Assembly: GCF_016765655.2 (NCBI RefSeq)
Contig: NZ_CP086106.1
Coordinates: 3,220,501 to 3,284,500 of the forward strand
Length of the DNA: 64,000 bases
Source of the DNA: Skermanella mucosa
GTDB lineage: Bacteria > Pseudomonadota > Alphaproteobacteria > Azospirillales > Azospirillaceae
Reading direction: 5' to 3'
Shown here piece by piece: positions 43,252 through 51,041 of the stretch. Made by a program: the position numbers and the translations under genes. Each line of letters starts with the position of its first letter. Within the stretch, counting starts at the first letter, position 1. The notes beneath the pieces are model-generated. The model was not told where the DNA came from, ran no database searches, and saw only the letters and a list, made by a program, of their open reading frames with translations.

Positions 43252-44795
43252 TGTTTGCTTCGTCACTTACTCAGGTTTCTGAAACGAATGAACTGCGAAT
43301 CGATTACCATTTTCGTGAGCTTACATCGGCTGTGAGCAAAGTAGTGTTTGGGATCGCACAGGGGTACCCCTTGGCAGAACCTTTCTTCCTAAGAGTGGCA
43401 AACGGTGAGAACCTGCCTGCTTCGACATACGCTCGTGAGGACGAAGGTTCCTCGCTGCTCTACGCTTCTGTCGGGGCCTTATCCCAGTTTGTGCTCAGGC
43501 CTGATGCCTGCACCCCGCTTCGTGACGGTGCGCGGGGAGTCGATGCTGGGTTTGTTGAAAACGTGAAATGCAAGCCTAACGAGGTTCTTCTCACAAGGTC
43601 AGGAACTCCCGGCATTGCATGGACCTCAAGTTTTTGGAATATGGCTGAAGAAGGCGTTGATGCTCTAATTCCTTCTGGCTTCCTGATCCGGCTGGCGTGT
43701 AACGAAGACTATTTCTATCCAGGCTTTGTAAGTGCAATTCTCAACCATCCAACCTGGAGATTGTGGAGCTCTGGATTCGCAGCCGGAAAGCGCCAAAGAA
43801 ACATTTCTCAAGAGCACCTTGCGCAAATCAGACTTCCAGCTTTGTCGCTTGGGGAGCAGCAGGAGGTAATTGCAATCTATCAGGAATTTCTTGCTAGCGC
43901 GAAGAACATACTTTCGTCCCCTTCAGGAATAACCCAAAGTTGCGACGAAGTTCTAACTGCTGAGTGCAATCTTCAGCTGCCTAATATTCTGCGCTCTTCA
44001 GGCGTTTCTGAGAAAAATTATATGATTGACGTAGCTGAGAGCGACGTACTTCGAATTGACCATCGTTTCTTGAGGAGCGATAATAGAGCAATTTACACCT
44101 ATGTTCGCAATATGCCTGGAGTAAGTTTGGGCAGAGCAATGGCATGCCCGCTTATTAAGAATTCCCAGCCAGAAATAATGGTTATTGATGAGGAGAGCGG
44201 GCCTCGAGTGATTGCCACCGCCTCTATCCAATTTGGGCAGATAGTCAAGCAACTTACGAAACCGACATCAGATGAGTACATGGCCAGAGCGAGATCACGA
44301 GCTGTGACAGAAGGCGACGTTCTGATCGCCATGGATGGTGACGGATCCATTGGTAAAGCAGCTGTCTTCACCGGAGACTTTGAAGCCGTGTGTGACAGCC
44401 ACGTGGGTATCATTCGGCCCGCTCATAACGAGCTGGGAGCCGCTCTAGCTTGTTATATCAACTCTTCGTTTGGGCAGGCGCAGATTTCAAGAAAAATTAG
44501 TGGTTCTACTGGTCAGGTGCAGCTTTCGGTTGACGATCTTTATCAACTGCTTGTGCCCCAGGTGGTGATCGCTCAGGCTCAGTCTGTCGGCTCTGCTTAT
44601 CTTGCCCTTCTCGATCGATATGAAACTCCAGTCGCGCGTGTTAGAAGGAGCCTATGTGAATATTCAGCAGGAATTTCCGAAATTATCGCGGATTCAGGAT
44701 GTTTGACGCCTGAGGCGGAAGCTGAAATGCGCCGAGCAATAGTACCAGCATTTTTGAGATCACAACTCGGAATGCTCAAACCAAAAATGTTTTGA
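43248..44795 (+). CDS. Restriction-modification specificity subunit (S/BcgIB-like)
   Basis: This is a 515-residue DNA-recognition subunit made of two similar halves, each starting with the same motif: NELRIDYHFREL (about residue 15) and DVLRIDHRFLRS (about 265). Each half then has a target-recognition domain and a conserved helical stretch. The first reads NISQEHLAQIRLPALSLGEQQEVI, and the second VQLSVDDLYQLLVPQVVIAQAQ, which are the usual ends of HsdS target-recognition domains. The two domains would read the two half-sites of a split DNA target. The start ATG overlaps the methylase stop (ATGATG/TGA), so both are made together. The lower GC matches its partner. Confidence 0.85.
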   Translation: MMFASSLTQVSETNELRIDYHFRELTSAVSKVVFGIAQGYPLAEPFFLRVANGENLPASTYAREDEGSSLLYASVGALSQFVLRPDACTPLRDGARGVDAGFVENVKCKPNEVLLTRSGTPGIAWTSSFWNMAEEGVDALIPSGFLIRLACNEDYFYPGFVSAILNHPTWRLWSSGFAAGKRQRNISQEHLAQIRLPALSLGEQQEVIAIYQEFLASAKNILSSPSGITQSCDEVLTAECNLQLPNILRSSGVSEKNYMIDVAESDVLRIDHRFLRSDNRAIYTYVRNMPGVSLGRAMACPLIKNSQPEIMVIDEESGPRVIATASIQFGQIVKQLTKPTSDEYMARARSRAVTEGDVLIAMDGDGSIGKAAVFTGDFEAVCDSHVGIIRPAHNELGAALACYINSSFGQAQISRKISGSTGQVQLSVDDLYQLLVPQVVIAQAQSVGSAYLALLDRYETPVARVRRSLCEYSAGISEIIADSGCLTPEAEAEMRRAIVPAFLRSQLGMLKPKMF

Positions 44796-44834
44796 CGGGA
44801 TCAGGTGACCCTGCCCCCAACCTTGGTCCAGGGA

Positions 44835-45047
44835 TTATGAGAGTCCTTCCGGTTGATGCCTTGTCGCAGGGCTGACATCCGGCCCCGCGATCAGACCTGA
44901 TAGATCCGAACTTCCTGATGGCTGGCCCTGTGGAGTTGTGGGCAAGCCGACAGGCTTGTCCAGCAAATCCACAGGGCATCCCCGCGCCGCGACCTCGGCC
45001 GGCGTCCGCCAGCCGAGCGCGCCATGTGGTCGGACATGGTTATACAA
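44835..45047 (-). pseudogene. IS3-family transposase C-terminal remnant
   Basis: This frame begins YNHVRPHGALGWRTPAEVAA, the typical last 20 residues or so of an IS3-group OrfB (YNxxRPHSALGxxTPxE). The following residues are read-through. The rest of the transposase is absent; sequence up to the IS66 end at 45117 is unrelated. The region 44796-45116 otherwise holds nothing recognisable. Confidence 0.65.
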
Positions 45048-45128
45048 CGAAGCAACACAATGCCCATGGGACCGAGGTACGGGAAGTTCTTTATCCGTGG
45101 CATCCTTGGTTTGGCCGTAACCGGCCGC

Positions 45129-45350
45129 TCAAGACCCAGGGGCGGGTTTTTTGTAGAGGGGGATGAGGTCGCGCAGGTTTTCGATGCCGAAGGCAGTGAA
45201 CGCCAGGACTTCCTCGCCTCGGACGCCGTAGATCCAGAGGACACCGTCCTCGGGTTCCATGTCGAGACTGACCTCGTGCAGCAGATCCTCGTCCTCACCG
45301 AGCATCTCGGCGACGCGGGCGATGGTGAAGACGGAGCTGATCGCGGCCAT
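45129..45350 (-). CDS. IS66-associated small protein, copy C
   Basis: This is a 73-residue protein starting MAAISSVFTIARVAEMLGED, with an HTH-like first helix pair, then VSLDMEPEDGVLWIYGVRGE and a C-terminal FGIENLRDLIPLYKK. It is identical in sequence to the copy B version and lies directly after tnpC. Its function is unknown; the preserved reading frame in all three copies suggests that it serves the element. Confidence 0.6.
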   Translation of the reverse strand: MAAISSVFTIARVAEMLGEDEDLLHEVSLDMEPEDGVLWIYGVRGEEVLAFTAFGIENLRDLIPLYKKPAPGS

Positions 45351-45352
45351 GT

Positions 45353-45545
45353 CAGGCGGCTTGTGCCCGGAGAGCCTCGGTGGCGGCCCAGTTCCAGGGC
45401 AGGAGTTCGTGCAGGCGGCTGACCAGATGGTCGCCGATGCGGTCGAGCACCGCCGCGAGATAGGCCTCGGGGTCGAGGCCCGAGAGCTTGGCCGTCTCGA
45501 TGATCGTCATCGCGTCCGCGATCACGGCGCCGCCGGCGTCCGAGC
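45353..45545 (-). pseudogene. tnpC of IS66 copy C, C-terminal piece
   Basis: This encodes the last 60 or so residues of the DDE transposase (MTIIETAKLSGLDPEAYLAA to WNWAATEALRAQAA). It is separated from the preceding residues (51042-51586, same strand) by insertion of copy B. The 8 bp at 45538-45545 are the target duplicate. Confidence 0.85.
45538..45545 (+). repeat. Target duplication of IS66 copy B, left (gtccgagc)
   Basis: These 8 bp in the tnpC of copy C are repeated at 51034-51041, directly outside the other end of copy B. Eight bases is the usual IS66 duplication length. Confidence 0.92.
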
Positions 45546-45597
45546 GTAACCGGCCGGTCCAGGCCGCCTTACAAGGACTTTGCTATCGAGATAGCTT

Positions 45598-45613
45598 ACG
45601 TCGTTAACGACGT
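45598..45613. repeat. Perfect 16-bp palindrome upstream of IS66 tnpA (copy B)
   Basis: acgtcgttaacgacgt is its own reverse complement. It lies 30 bp before the tnpA start; the same site is at 45746-45761 in copy A. It is a candidate operator or transposase-binding site. Confidence 0.6.
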
Positions 45614-45685
45614 CGTTATGGACGTCAACAGCGAGGTGAGATATGCGGGTGGAGGTGCTGAGCAGGGGAGAGCGCCGGCGTCGCT

Positions 45686-45693
45686 GGTCATTG
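45686..45693 (+). repeat. Target duplication of IS66 copy A, left (ggtcattg)
   Basis: These 8 bp lie in the copy B tnpA. They are repeated at 48434-48441, just past the right end of copy A. Confidence 0.92.
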
Positions 45694-45745
45694 GTAACCG
45701 GCCGATCCAGGCCGCCTTACGAGGATTTTGCTATCGAGATAGCTT

Positions 45746-45761
45746 ACGTCGTTAACGACGT
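45746..45761. repeat. Perfect 16-bp palindrome upstream of IS66 tnpA (copy A)
   Basis: This is the same acgtcgttaacgacgt as in copy B, 148 bp further on. It lies between the inverted repeat and tnpA. Confidence 0.6.
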
Positions 45762-45790
45762 CGTTATGGACGTCAACAGCGAGGTGAGAT

Positions 45791-46165
45791 ATGCGGGTGG
45801 AGGTGCTGAGCAGGGGAGAGCGCCGGCGTCGCTGGTCATTGGACGAGAAGATGCGGATTGTCGCCGAGGCTGCCGCTCCCGGGTCCAGCGTCTCGGAGGT
45901 GGCCCGCCGGCATGACATCTCCCGGCAGAACATCTATCAGTGGCGCTGCGAGTTGAAGCACAAGGCTGTCCATCCAACGGGTAAGGCCGTATTCCTCCCG
46001 GTCGAAGTGACGGAGGACGAGCCGAGCCCGGGCGCTGGATGCGGCGGGGATGTGCCAGGCCACCCTGTCGAGATCGGGCTGCGCAGTGGCCGCACCCTCC
46101 GCTTTGCCGCCGACATTCCGGATCGCGTTCTGATGCGGCTGATCCGGGCCGCGGAGGCGGCATGA
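45791..46165 (+). CDS. tnpA: IS66 TnpA accessory protein (copy A)
   Basis: This 124-residue DNA-binding protein has an HTH (RRRRWSLDEKMRIVAEAAAP, then VSEVARRHDISRQNIYQWRCEL). The C-terminal half (HPVEIGLRSGRTLRFAADIP) is the usual TnpA strand region. It is required with TnpB and TnpC in this family. It overlaps tnpB by ATGA. Confidence 0.92.
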   Translation: MRVEVLSRGERRRRWSLDEKMRIVAEAAAPGSSVSEVARRHDISRQNIYQWRCELKHKAVHPTGKAVFLPVEVTEDEPSPGAGCGGDVPGHPVEIGLRSGRTLRFAADIPDRVLMRLIRAAEAA

Positions 46166-46509
46166 TCGGCCCGGGCACCGGCGTTCGGGTTTATCTCGCC
46201 TGCGGGGTCACGGACCTGCGCAAGGGGATCACCGGGCTGGCGGCGGTCGCGCAGGAGCATCTCCGGCAGGCCCCCGGCTCGGGTGCCGTCTTCGCCTTCC
46301 GGGGGCGTCGGGGCGACAGGATCAAGCTGCTCCACTGGGACGGCCAGGGGTTTTGCTTGTATTACAAGGTTCTCGAGCAGGGCCGCTTCCCCTGGCCGGC
46401 ACCTTCGGACGGATCGGTACGGCTGACGGCGGCACAACTCGCAATGCTGTGGGAGGGAATTGATTGGAGACGTCCCGCCTGGACTTCCCGGCCGACGCGG
46501 GTCGGGTGA
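46162..46509 (+). CDS. tnpB: IS66 TnpB (copy A)
   Basis: This 115-residue protein of the IS66 Orf2 family has the signatures GTGVRVYLACGVTDLRKGITG, AVFAFRGRRGDRIKLLHWDG and GFCLYYKVLEQGRFPWP. The start ATG overlaps the tnpA stop. It is an accessory transposition protein of unknown mechanism. Confidence 0.93.
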   Translation: MIGPGTGVRVYLACGVTDLRKGITGLAAVAQEHLRQAPGSGAVFAFRGRRGDRIKLLHWDGQGFCLYYKVLEQGRFPWPAPSDGSVRLTAAQLAMLWEGIDWRRPAWTSRPTRVG

Positions 46510-46572
46510 CATTCTCTGGTCATGACTGAGGGATTACTGTTACCCGCCATGAAGTTCTGCTAAACTTGATCC

Positions 46573-48198
46573 ATGCAGCCGCAGCCCGATGTTCTGCCCG
46601 ACGACCCAGCCGCCCTGAAGGCGATCATCCTCGCCCAGCGTGAGGAGATGGCTCGCGCCAGGGCGTCGGCGCTGGCCTTCGAGGCCCTGGTCCAGGCGCT
46701 CCGGATCCAGATCGCCAGGCTGCGGCGGCAGCGGTTCGGACCGAGTTCGGAGCGGATCGGCCGTGAGCTCGAGCAGCTCCAGCTGACGCTCGAGGATGTC
46801 GAGGTGGCGATGGCCGCCAACGACGCTTCGGCCGAACAATCCGATGCCGGTGACGCCGGGGAAGAGCCGGCATTGCCGAAGGCCGAACCCCGCCGACGGG
46901 GTAAACCGCGCCTTCGCGACGACGCGCCGCGCGAGCGGATCGTGCTCGATCCCGGCGACCACTGCCCCGACTGCGGAGGCCCGCTTCGTCTGCTCGGCGA
47001 GGACTTGTCCGAGGTTCTCGAGTTCGTCGCGGCCAAGCTCAAGGTGATCGAGACCAGGAGGCCGAAGAAGTCCTGCCGGCTGTGCGAGAGGATCGTCCAG
47101 GAGCCGGCACCGCCCCGGCCGATCCGGCGGGGAATGGCGGGTCCCGCCCTGCTGGCCCATGTCCTGGTCTCGAAGTTCGACGATCACCTTCCCCTGTACC
47201 GCCAGGGCGAGATCTTCGCCCGGATGGGGGCCGACATTCCCCGGTCCACCCTGATCGACTGGTGCGGCCAGGCGGTCGCGGCGCTGCGGCCCCTGACCGA
47301 CCTGATCCGCGCCGAGGTCATGCGGTCGGACCGGCTGCATGCCGATGATACGCCGATCCGCGTCCTCGATCCGGGACGCCGCGCCGTCGAGGGCAAACCC
47401 CGCGGGGTCAAGGAAGGGCGGATCTGGGTCTATCTCCGCGACGACCGGCCCTGGGGCGGGAGCGATCCGCCCGCCGTGACCTACTTCTTCTCGCCCGACC
47501 GCAAGGGCGAGCACCCGCAGGCCCATCTCGCGGGCTTCGAGGGCGTGTTGCAAGCCGATGCCTACGGCGGCTTCAGGAAGCTCTACGAGCCGGGCGCCGA
47601 GGGCCATCGGCGCATCCGCGAGGCGGCATGCTGGGCTCATCTGCGCCGCGCCTTCCACGACGTCTGGAAGTCCACCGGCTCCCCGATCGCCTTCGAGGCG
47701 CTGGAGCGGATCGGCGTCCTGTACGACATCGAGCGCGAGATCGCCGGGCGGCCGGCGGAGGAGCGGCGCCGCATCCGGCAGGAGCGAAGCCGAGGTCTGG
47801 TCGAAGCCTTCCAGGCCTGGTGCGAGGACCGGCTTCGGCGCATCCCCGGCAAGGGCGACCTGCCGGCGGCGATGCGCTACTTCCTCAAGCGCGTCGAGGC
47901 CTTCTCCCTGTTCCTCGAGGACGGGCGCGTCGCCATGGACAACAACCCGGCCGAGCGGGCGATCCGGCCGATCTCGGTGGGCAGGAAGAACTATCTCTTC
48001 GCCGGCTCGGACGCCGGCGGCGGCATGATCGCGGACGCGATGACGATCATCGAGACGGCCAAGCTCTCGGGTCTCGATCCCGAGGCTTATCTCGCGGCGG
48101 TGCTCGACCGCATCGGCGACCAGCTGGTCAGCCGCCTGCACGAACTTCTGCCCTGGAACTGGGCCGCCACCGAGGCGCTCCGGAAACAAGCCGCCTGA
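46573..48198 (+). CDS. tnpC: IS66 TnpC transposase (copy A)
   Basis: This is the DDE transposase of the element, 541 residues. An N-terminal coiled coil (ALVQALRIQIARLRRQRFG, the Leu-rich IS66 head) is followed by a zinc-binding region (CPDCGG...SCRLCERI). The core has VMRSDRLHADDTPIRVLDPG (first Asp), LQADAYGGFRKLYEPG (second Asp) and RVAMDNNPAERAIRPISVGR (the Glu). It appears complete and functional. The fourth gene starts two bases after its stop. Confidence 0.95.
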   Translation: MQPQPDVLPDDPAALKAIILAQREEMARARASALAFEALVQALRIQIARLRRQRFGPSSERIGRELEQLQLTLEDVEVAMAANDASAEQSDAGDAGEEPALPKAEPRRRGKPRLRDDAPRERIVLDPGDHCPDCGGPLRLLGEDLSEVLEFVAAKLKVIETRRPKKSCRLCERIVQEPAPPRPIRRGMAGPALLAHVLVSKFDDHLPLYRQGEIFARMGADIPRSTLIDWCGQAVAALRPLTDLIRAEVMRSDRLHADDTPIRVLDPGRRAVEGKPRGVKEGRIWVYLRDDRPWGGSDPPAVTYFFSPDRKGEHPQAHLAGFEGVLQADAYGGFRKLYEPGAEGHRRIREAACWAHLRRAFHDVWKSTGSPIAFEALERIGVLYDIEREIAGRPAEERRRIRQERSRGLVEAFQAWCEDRLRRIPGKGDLPAAMRYFLKRVEAFSLFLEDGRVAMDNNPAERAIRPISVGRKNYLFAGSDAGGGMIADAMTIIETAKLSGLDPEAYLAAVLDRIGDQLVSRLHELLPWNWAATEALRKQAA

Positions 48199-48199
48199 A

Positions 48200-48421
48200 G
48201 TGGCCGCGATCAGCGCCGTCTTCACCATCGCCCGCGTCGCCGACATACTCGGCGAGGACGAGGATCTGCTGCACGATGTCAGTCTCGACATGGAACCCGA
48301 GGACGGCGTCCTTTGGATCTACGGCATCGGAGGCGAGGAAGTCCTGGCGTTCACTGCCTTCGGCATCGAGAACCTGCGCGACCTCATCCCCCTCTACAAA
48401 AAACCCGTCCCTGGGCCTTGA
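48200..48421 (+). CDS. IS66-associated small protein (copy A)
   Basis: This 73-residue protein (GTG start) lies immediately downstream of tnpC, ending 12 bp before the element end. It starts MAAISAVFTIARVADILGED and differs from the B and C versions at about ten positions, mostly conservative (ADIL/AEML, HDVS/HEVS, GIGG/GVRG). The frame is kept despite divergence, so it is probably under selection. The first 30 residues could form an HTH, as in MerR-like or antitoxin heads. Confidence 0.65.
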   Translation: MAAISAVFTIARVADILGEDEDLLHDVSLDMEPEDGVLWIYGIGGEEVLAFTAFGIENLRDLIPLYKKPVPGP

Positions 48422-48433
48422 GCGGCCGGTTAC

Positions 48434-48441
48434 GGTCATTG
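48434..48441 (+). repeat. Target duplication of IS66 copy A, right (ggtcattg)
   Basis: This is the second copy of the duplicated 8 bp. The tnpA of copy B resumes here. Confidence 0.92.
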
Positions 48442-48761
48442 GACGAGAAGATGCGGATTGTTGCCGAGGCTGCCGCTCCCGGGTCCAGCGTCTCGGAGGT
48501 GGCCCGCCGGCATGACATCTCCCGGCAGAACATCTATCAGTGGCGCTGCGAATTGAAGCACAAGGCTGTGCATCCAACGGGTAAGGCCGTGTTCCTCCCG
48601 GTCGAAGTGACGGAGGACGAGCCGGGCCCGGGCGCTGGATGCGGCGGGGATGTGCCAGGCCACCCTGTCGAGATCGGGCTGCGCAACGGCCGCAGCCTCC
48701 GCTTTGCCGCCGACATTCCGGACCGCGTTCTGATGCGGCTGATCCGGGTCGCGGAGGCGGC

Positions 48762-49109
48762 ATGATCGGCCCGGGCACCGGCGTTCGGGTTTATCTCGCC
48801 TGCGGGGTCACGGACCTGCGCAAGGGGATCACCGGGCTGGCGGCGGTCGCGCAGGAGCATCTCCGGCAGGCCCCCGGCTCGGGTGCCGTCTTCGCCTTCC
48901 GGGGGCGTCGGGGCGACAGGATCAAGCTGCTCCACTGGGACGGCCAGGGATTTTGCTTGTATTACAAGGTTCTCGAGCAGGGCCGCTTCCCCTGGCCGGC
49001 ACCTTCGGACGGATCGGTACGGCTGACGGCGGCACAACTCGCAATGCTGTGGGAGGGAATTGATTGGAGACGTCCCGCCTGGACTTCCCGGCCGACGCGG
49101 GTCGGGTGA
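48762..49109 (+). CDS. tnpB: IS66 TnpB (copy B)
   Basis: This 115-residue protein is identical to the copy A TnpB in translation. It overlaps the split tnpA by ATGA. It is intact, although its TnpA partner gene is broken. Confidence 0.92.
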   Translation: MIGPGTGVRVYLACGVTDLRKGITGLAAVAQEHLRQAPGSGAVFAFRGRRGDRIKLLHWDGQGFCLYYKVLEQGRFPWPAPSDGSVRLTAAQLAMLWEGIDWRRPAWTSRPTRVG

Positions 49110-49172
49110 CATTCTCTGGTCATGACTGAGGGATTACTGTTGCCCGCCATGAAGTTCTGCTAAACTTGATCC

Positions 49173-50798
49173 ATGCAGCCGCAGCCCGATGTTCTGCCCG
49201 ACGACCCAGCCGCCCTGAAGGCGATCATCCTCGCCCAGCGTGAGGAGATGGCCCGCGCCAGGGCGTCGGCGCTGGCCTTCGAGGCCCTGGTCCAGGCGCT
49301 TCGGATCCAGATCGCCAGGCTGCGGCGGCAGCGGTTCGGACCGAGTTCGGAGCGGATCGACCGTGAGCTCGAGCAACTCCAGCTGACGCTCGAGGACGTC
49401 GAGGTGGCGATTGCCGCCAACGATGCTTCGGGCGAACATTCCGATGCCGGTGACGCCGGGGAGGAGCCGGCATTGCCGAAGGCCGAACCCCGCCGGCGGG
49501 GTAAACCGCGCCTTCGCGACGACGCGCCGCGCGAGCGGATCGTGCTCGATCCCGGCGACCACTGCCCCGACTGCGGAGGCCCGCTTCGTCTGCTCGGCGA
49601 GGACTTGTCCGAGGTTCTCGAGTTCGTCGCGGCCAAGCTCAAGGTGATCGAGACCAGGAGGCCGAAGAAGTCCTGCCGACTGTGCGAGAGGATCGTCCAG
49701 GAGCCGGCGCCGCCCCGGCCGATCCGGCGGGGAATGGCGGGTCCCGCCCTGCTGGCCCATGTCCTGGTCTCGAAGTTCGACGATCACCTTCCCCTGTACC
49801 GCCAGGGCGAGATCTTCGCCCGGATGGGGGCCGACATTCCCCGGTCCACCCTGATCGACTGGTGCGGCCAGGCGGTCGCGACGCTGCGGCCCCTGACCGA
49901 CCTGATCCGCGCCGAGGTCATGCGGTCGGACCGGCTGCATGCCGATGATACGCCGATCCGCGTCCTCGATCCGGGACGCCGCGCCGTCGAGGGCAAACCC
50001 CGCGGGGTCAAGGAAGGGCGGATCTGGGTCTATCTCCGCGACGACCGGCCCTGGGGCGGGAGCGATCCGCCCGCCGTGACCTACTTCTTCTCGCCCGACC
50101 GCAAGGGCGAGCACCCGCAGGCCCATCTCGCGGGCTTCGAGGGCGTGCTGCAAGCCGATGCCTACGGCGGCTTCAGGAAGCTCTACGAGCCGGGCGCCAA
50201 GGGCCATCGGCGGATCCGCGAGGCGGCATGCTGGGCTCATCTGCGCCGCGCCTTCCACGACGTCTGGAAGTCCACCGGCTCCCCGATCGCCTTCGAGGCG
50301 CTGGAGCGGATCGGCGTCCTGTACGACATCGAGCGCGAGATCACCGGACAGTCGGCTGAGGAGCGCCGCCGCATTCGGCAGGAGCGAAGCCGGGGTCTCG
50401 TCACAGCCTTCCAGGCCTGGTGCGAGGACCGGCTCCGGCGCATTCCCGGCAAGGGCGACCTGCCGACAGCGATGCGCTACTTCCTCAAGCGCGTCGAGGC
50501 CTTCTCCCTGTTCCTCGAGGACGGGCGCGTCGCCATGGACAACAACCCGGCCGAGCGGGCGATCCGGCCGATCTCGGTGGGTAGGAAGAACTATCTCTTC
50601 GCCGGCTCGGACGCCGGCGGCGCCGTGATCGCGGACGCGATGACGATCATCGAGACGGCCAAGCTCTCGGGCCTCGACCCCGAGGCCTATCTCGCGGCGG
50701 TGCTCGACCGCATCGGCGACCATCTGGTCAGCCGCCTGCACGAACTCCTGCCCTGGAACTGGGCCGCCACCGAGGCTCTCCGGGCACAAGCCGCCTGA
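49173..50798 (+). CDS. tnpC: IS66 TnpC transposase (copy B)
   Basis: This is a 541-residue DDE transposase with the same motifs as copy A (HADDTPIRVLDPG, LQADAYGGFRKLYE, MDNNPAERAIRP). It differs from A by scattered substitutions, for example ITGQSAEERR for IAGRPAEERR and DAGGAVIADA for DAGGGMIADA. It is intact. Confidence 0.94.
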   Translation: MQPQPDVLPDDPAALKAIILAQREEMARARASALAFEALVQALRIQIARLRRQRFGPSSERIDRELEQLQLTLEDVEVAIAANDASGEHSDAGDAGEEPALPKAEPRRRGKPRLRDDAPRERIVLDPGDHCPDCGGPLRLLGEDLSEVLEFVAAKLKVIETRRPKKSCRLCERIVQEPAPPRPIRRGMAGPALLAHVLVSKFDDHLPLYRQGEIFARMGADIPRSTLIDWCGQAVATLRPLTDLIRAEVMRSDRLHADDTPIRVLDPGRRAVEGKPRGVKEGRIWVYLRDDRPWGGSDPPAVTYFFSPDRKGEHPQAHLAGFEGVLQADAYGGFRKLYEPGAKGHRRIREAACWAHLRRAFHDVWKSTGSPIAFEALERIGVLYDIEREITGQSAEERRRIRQERSRGLVTAFQAWCEDRLRRIPGKGDLPTAMRYFLKRVEAFSLFLEDGRVAMDNNPAERAIRPISVGRKNYLFAGSDAGGAVIADAMTIIETAKLSGLDPEAYLAAVLDRIGDHLVSRLHELLPWNWAATEALRAQAA

Positions 50799-50799
50799 C

Positions 50800-51021
50800 A
50801 TGGCCGCGATCAGCTCCGTCTTCACCATCGCCCGCGTCGCCGAGATGCTCGGTGAGGACGAGGATCTGCTGCACGAGGTCAGTCTCGACATGGAACCCGA
50901 GGACGGTGTCCTCTGGATCTACGGCGTCCGAGGCGAGGAAGTCCTGGCGTTCACTGCCTTCGGCATCGAAAACCTGCGCGACCTCATCCCCCTCTACAAA
51001 AAACCCGCCCCTGGGTCTTGA
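50800..51021 (+). CDS. IS66-associated small protein (copy B)
   Basis: This 73-residue protein (ATG start) begins MAAISSVFTIARVAEMLGED and is identical to the copy C version. It begins one base after the tnpC stop, so it is probably translated with it. Function unknown. Confidence 0.65.
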   Translation: MAAISSVFTIARVAEMLGEDEDLLHEVSLDMEPEDGVLWIYGVRGEEVLAFTAFGIENLRDLIPLYKKPAPGS

Positions 51022-51033
51022 GCGGCCGGTTAC

Positions 51034-51041
51034 GTCCGAGC
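51034..51041 (+). repeat. Target duplication of IS66 copy B, right (gtccgagc)
   Basis: This is the second copy of the duplicated 8 bp. The tnpC of copy C continues from here on the minus strand. Confidence 0.92.

Larger units (their letters stand above)
45694..48433 (+). mobile_element. IS66 copy A, complete, innermost
   Basis: This is a complete 2,740-bp element with gtaaccggccg ends, flanked by the 8-bp duplicate ggtcattg. It encodes tnpA, tnpB, tnpC and a small fourth gene, all intact. It is closely related but not identical to B (scattered substitutions in tnpC), so it is a sibling variant and not a fresh copy. As the innermost element, it inserted last. Confidence 0.93.
45643..48765 (+). 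pseudogene. tnpA of IS66 copy B, interrupted by copy A
   Basis: The first 17 codons (MRVEVLSRGERRRRWSL) are at 45643-45693 and the remaining codons, from DEKMRIVAEAAAPGS, at 48442-48765. Removing copy A and one copy of ggtcattg restores a 124-codon frame identical in length to tnpA of copy A. It encodes the HTH accessory protein of IS66 transposition (VSEVARRHDISRQNIYQWR). Confidence 0.9.
45546..51033 (+). mobile_element. IS66 copy B, inserted in copy C and split by copy A
   Basis: Its ends are gtaaccggccg at 45546 and the complementary cggccggttac ending at 51033. The target duplication gtccgagc lies on both sides. Copy A sits inside its tnpA (45694-48433). Without A and one target copy, B is 148 + 2,592 = 2,740 bp, exactly the length of A. 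Its gene order is tnpA (split), tnpB, tnpC, small gene. Confidence 0.93.

Noticed and set aside
45643-45915. 90-codon open frame starting MRVEVLSRGERRRRWSLVTG
   Set aside because: It runs from the split tnpA of copy B into the inverted repeat of copy A. The target duplicate shows that it is a junction artefact.
48313-48765. 150-codon open frame ending as TnpA
   Set aside because: It fuses the small fourth gene of copy A in a wrong frame to the tail of the copy B tnpA across the insertion junction.
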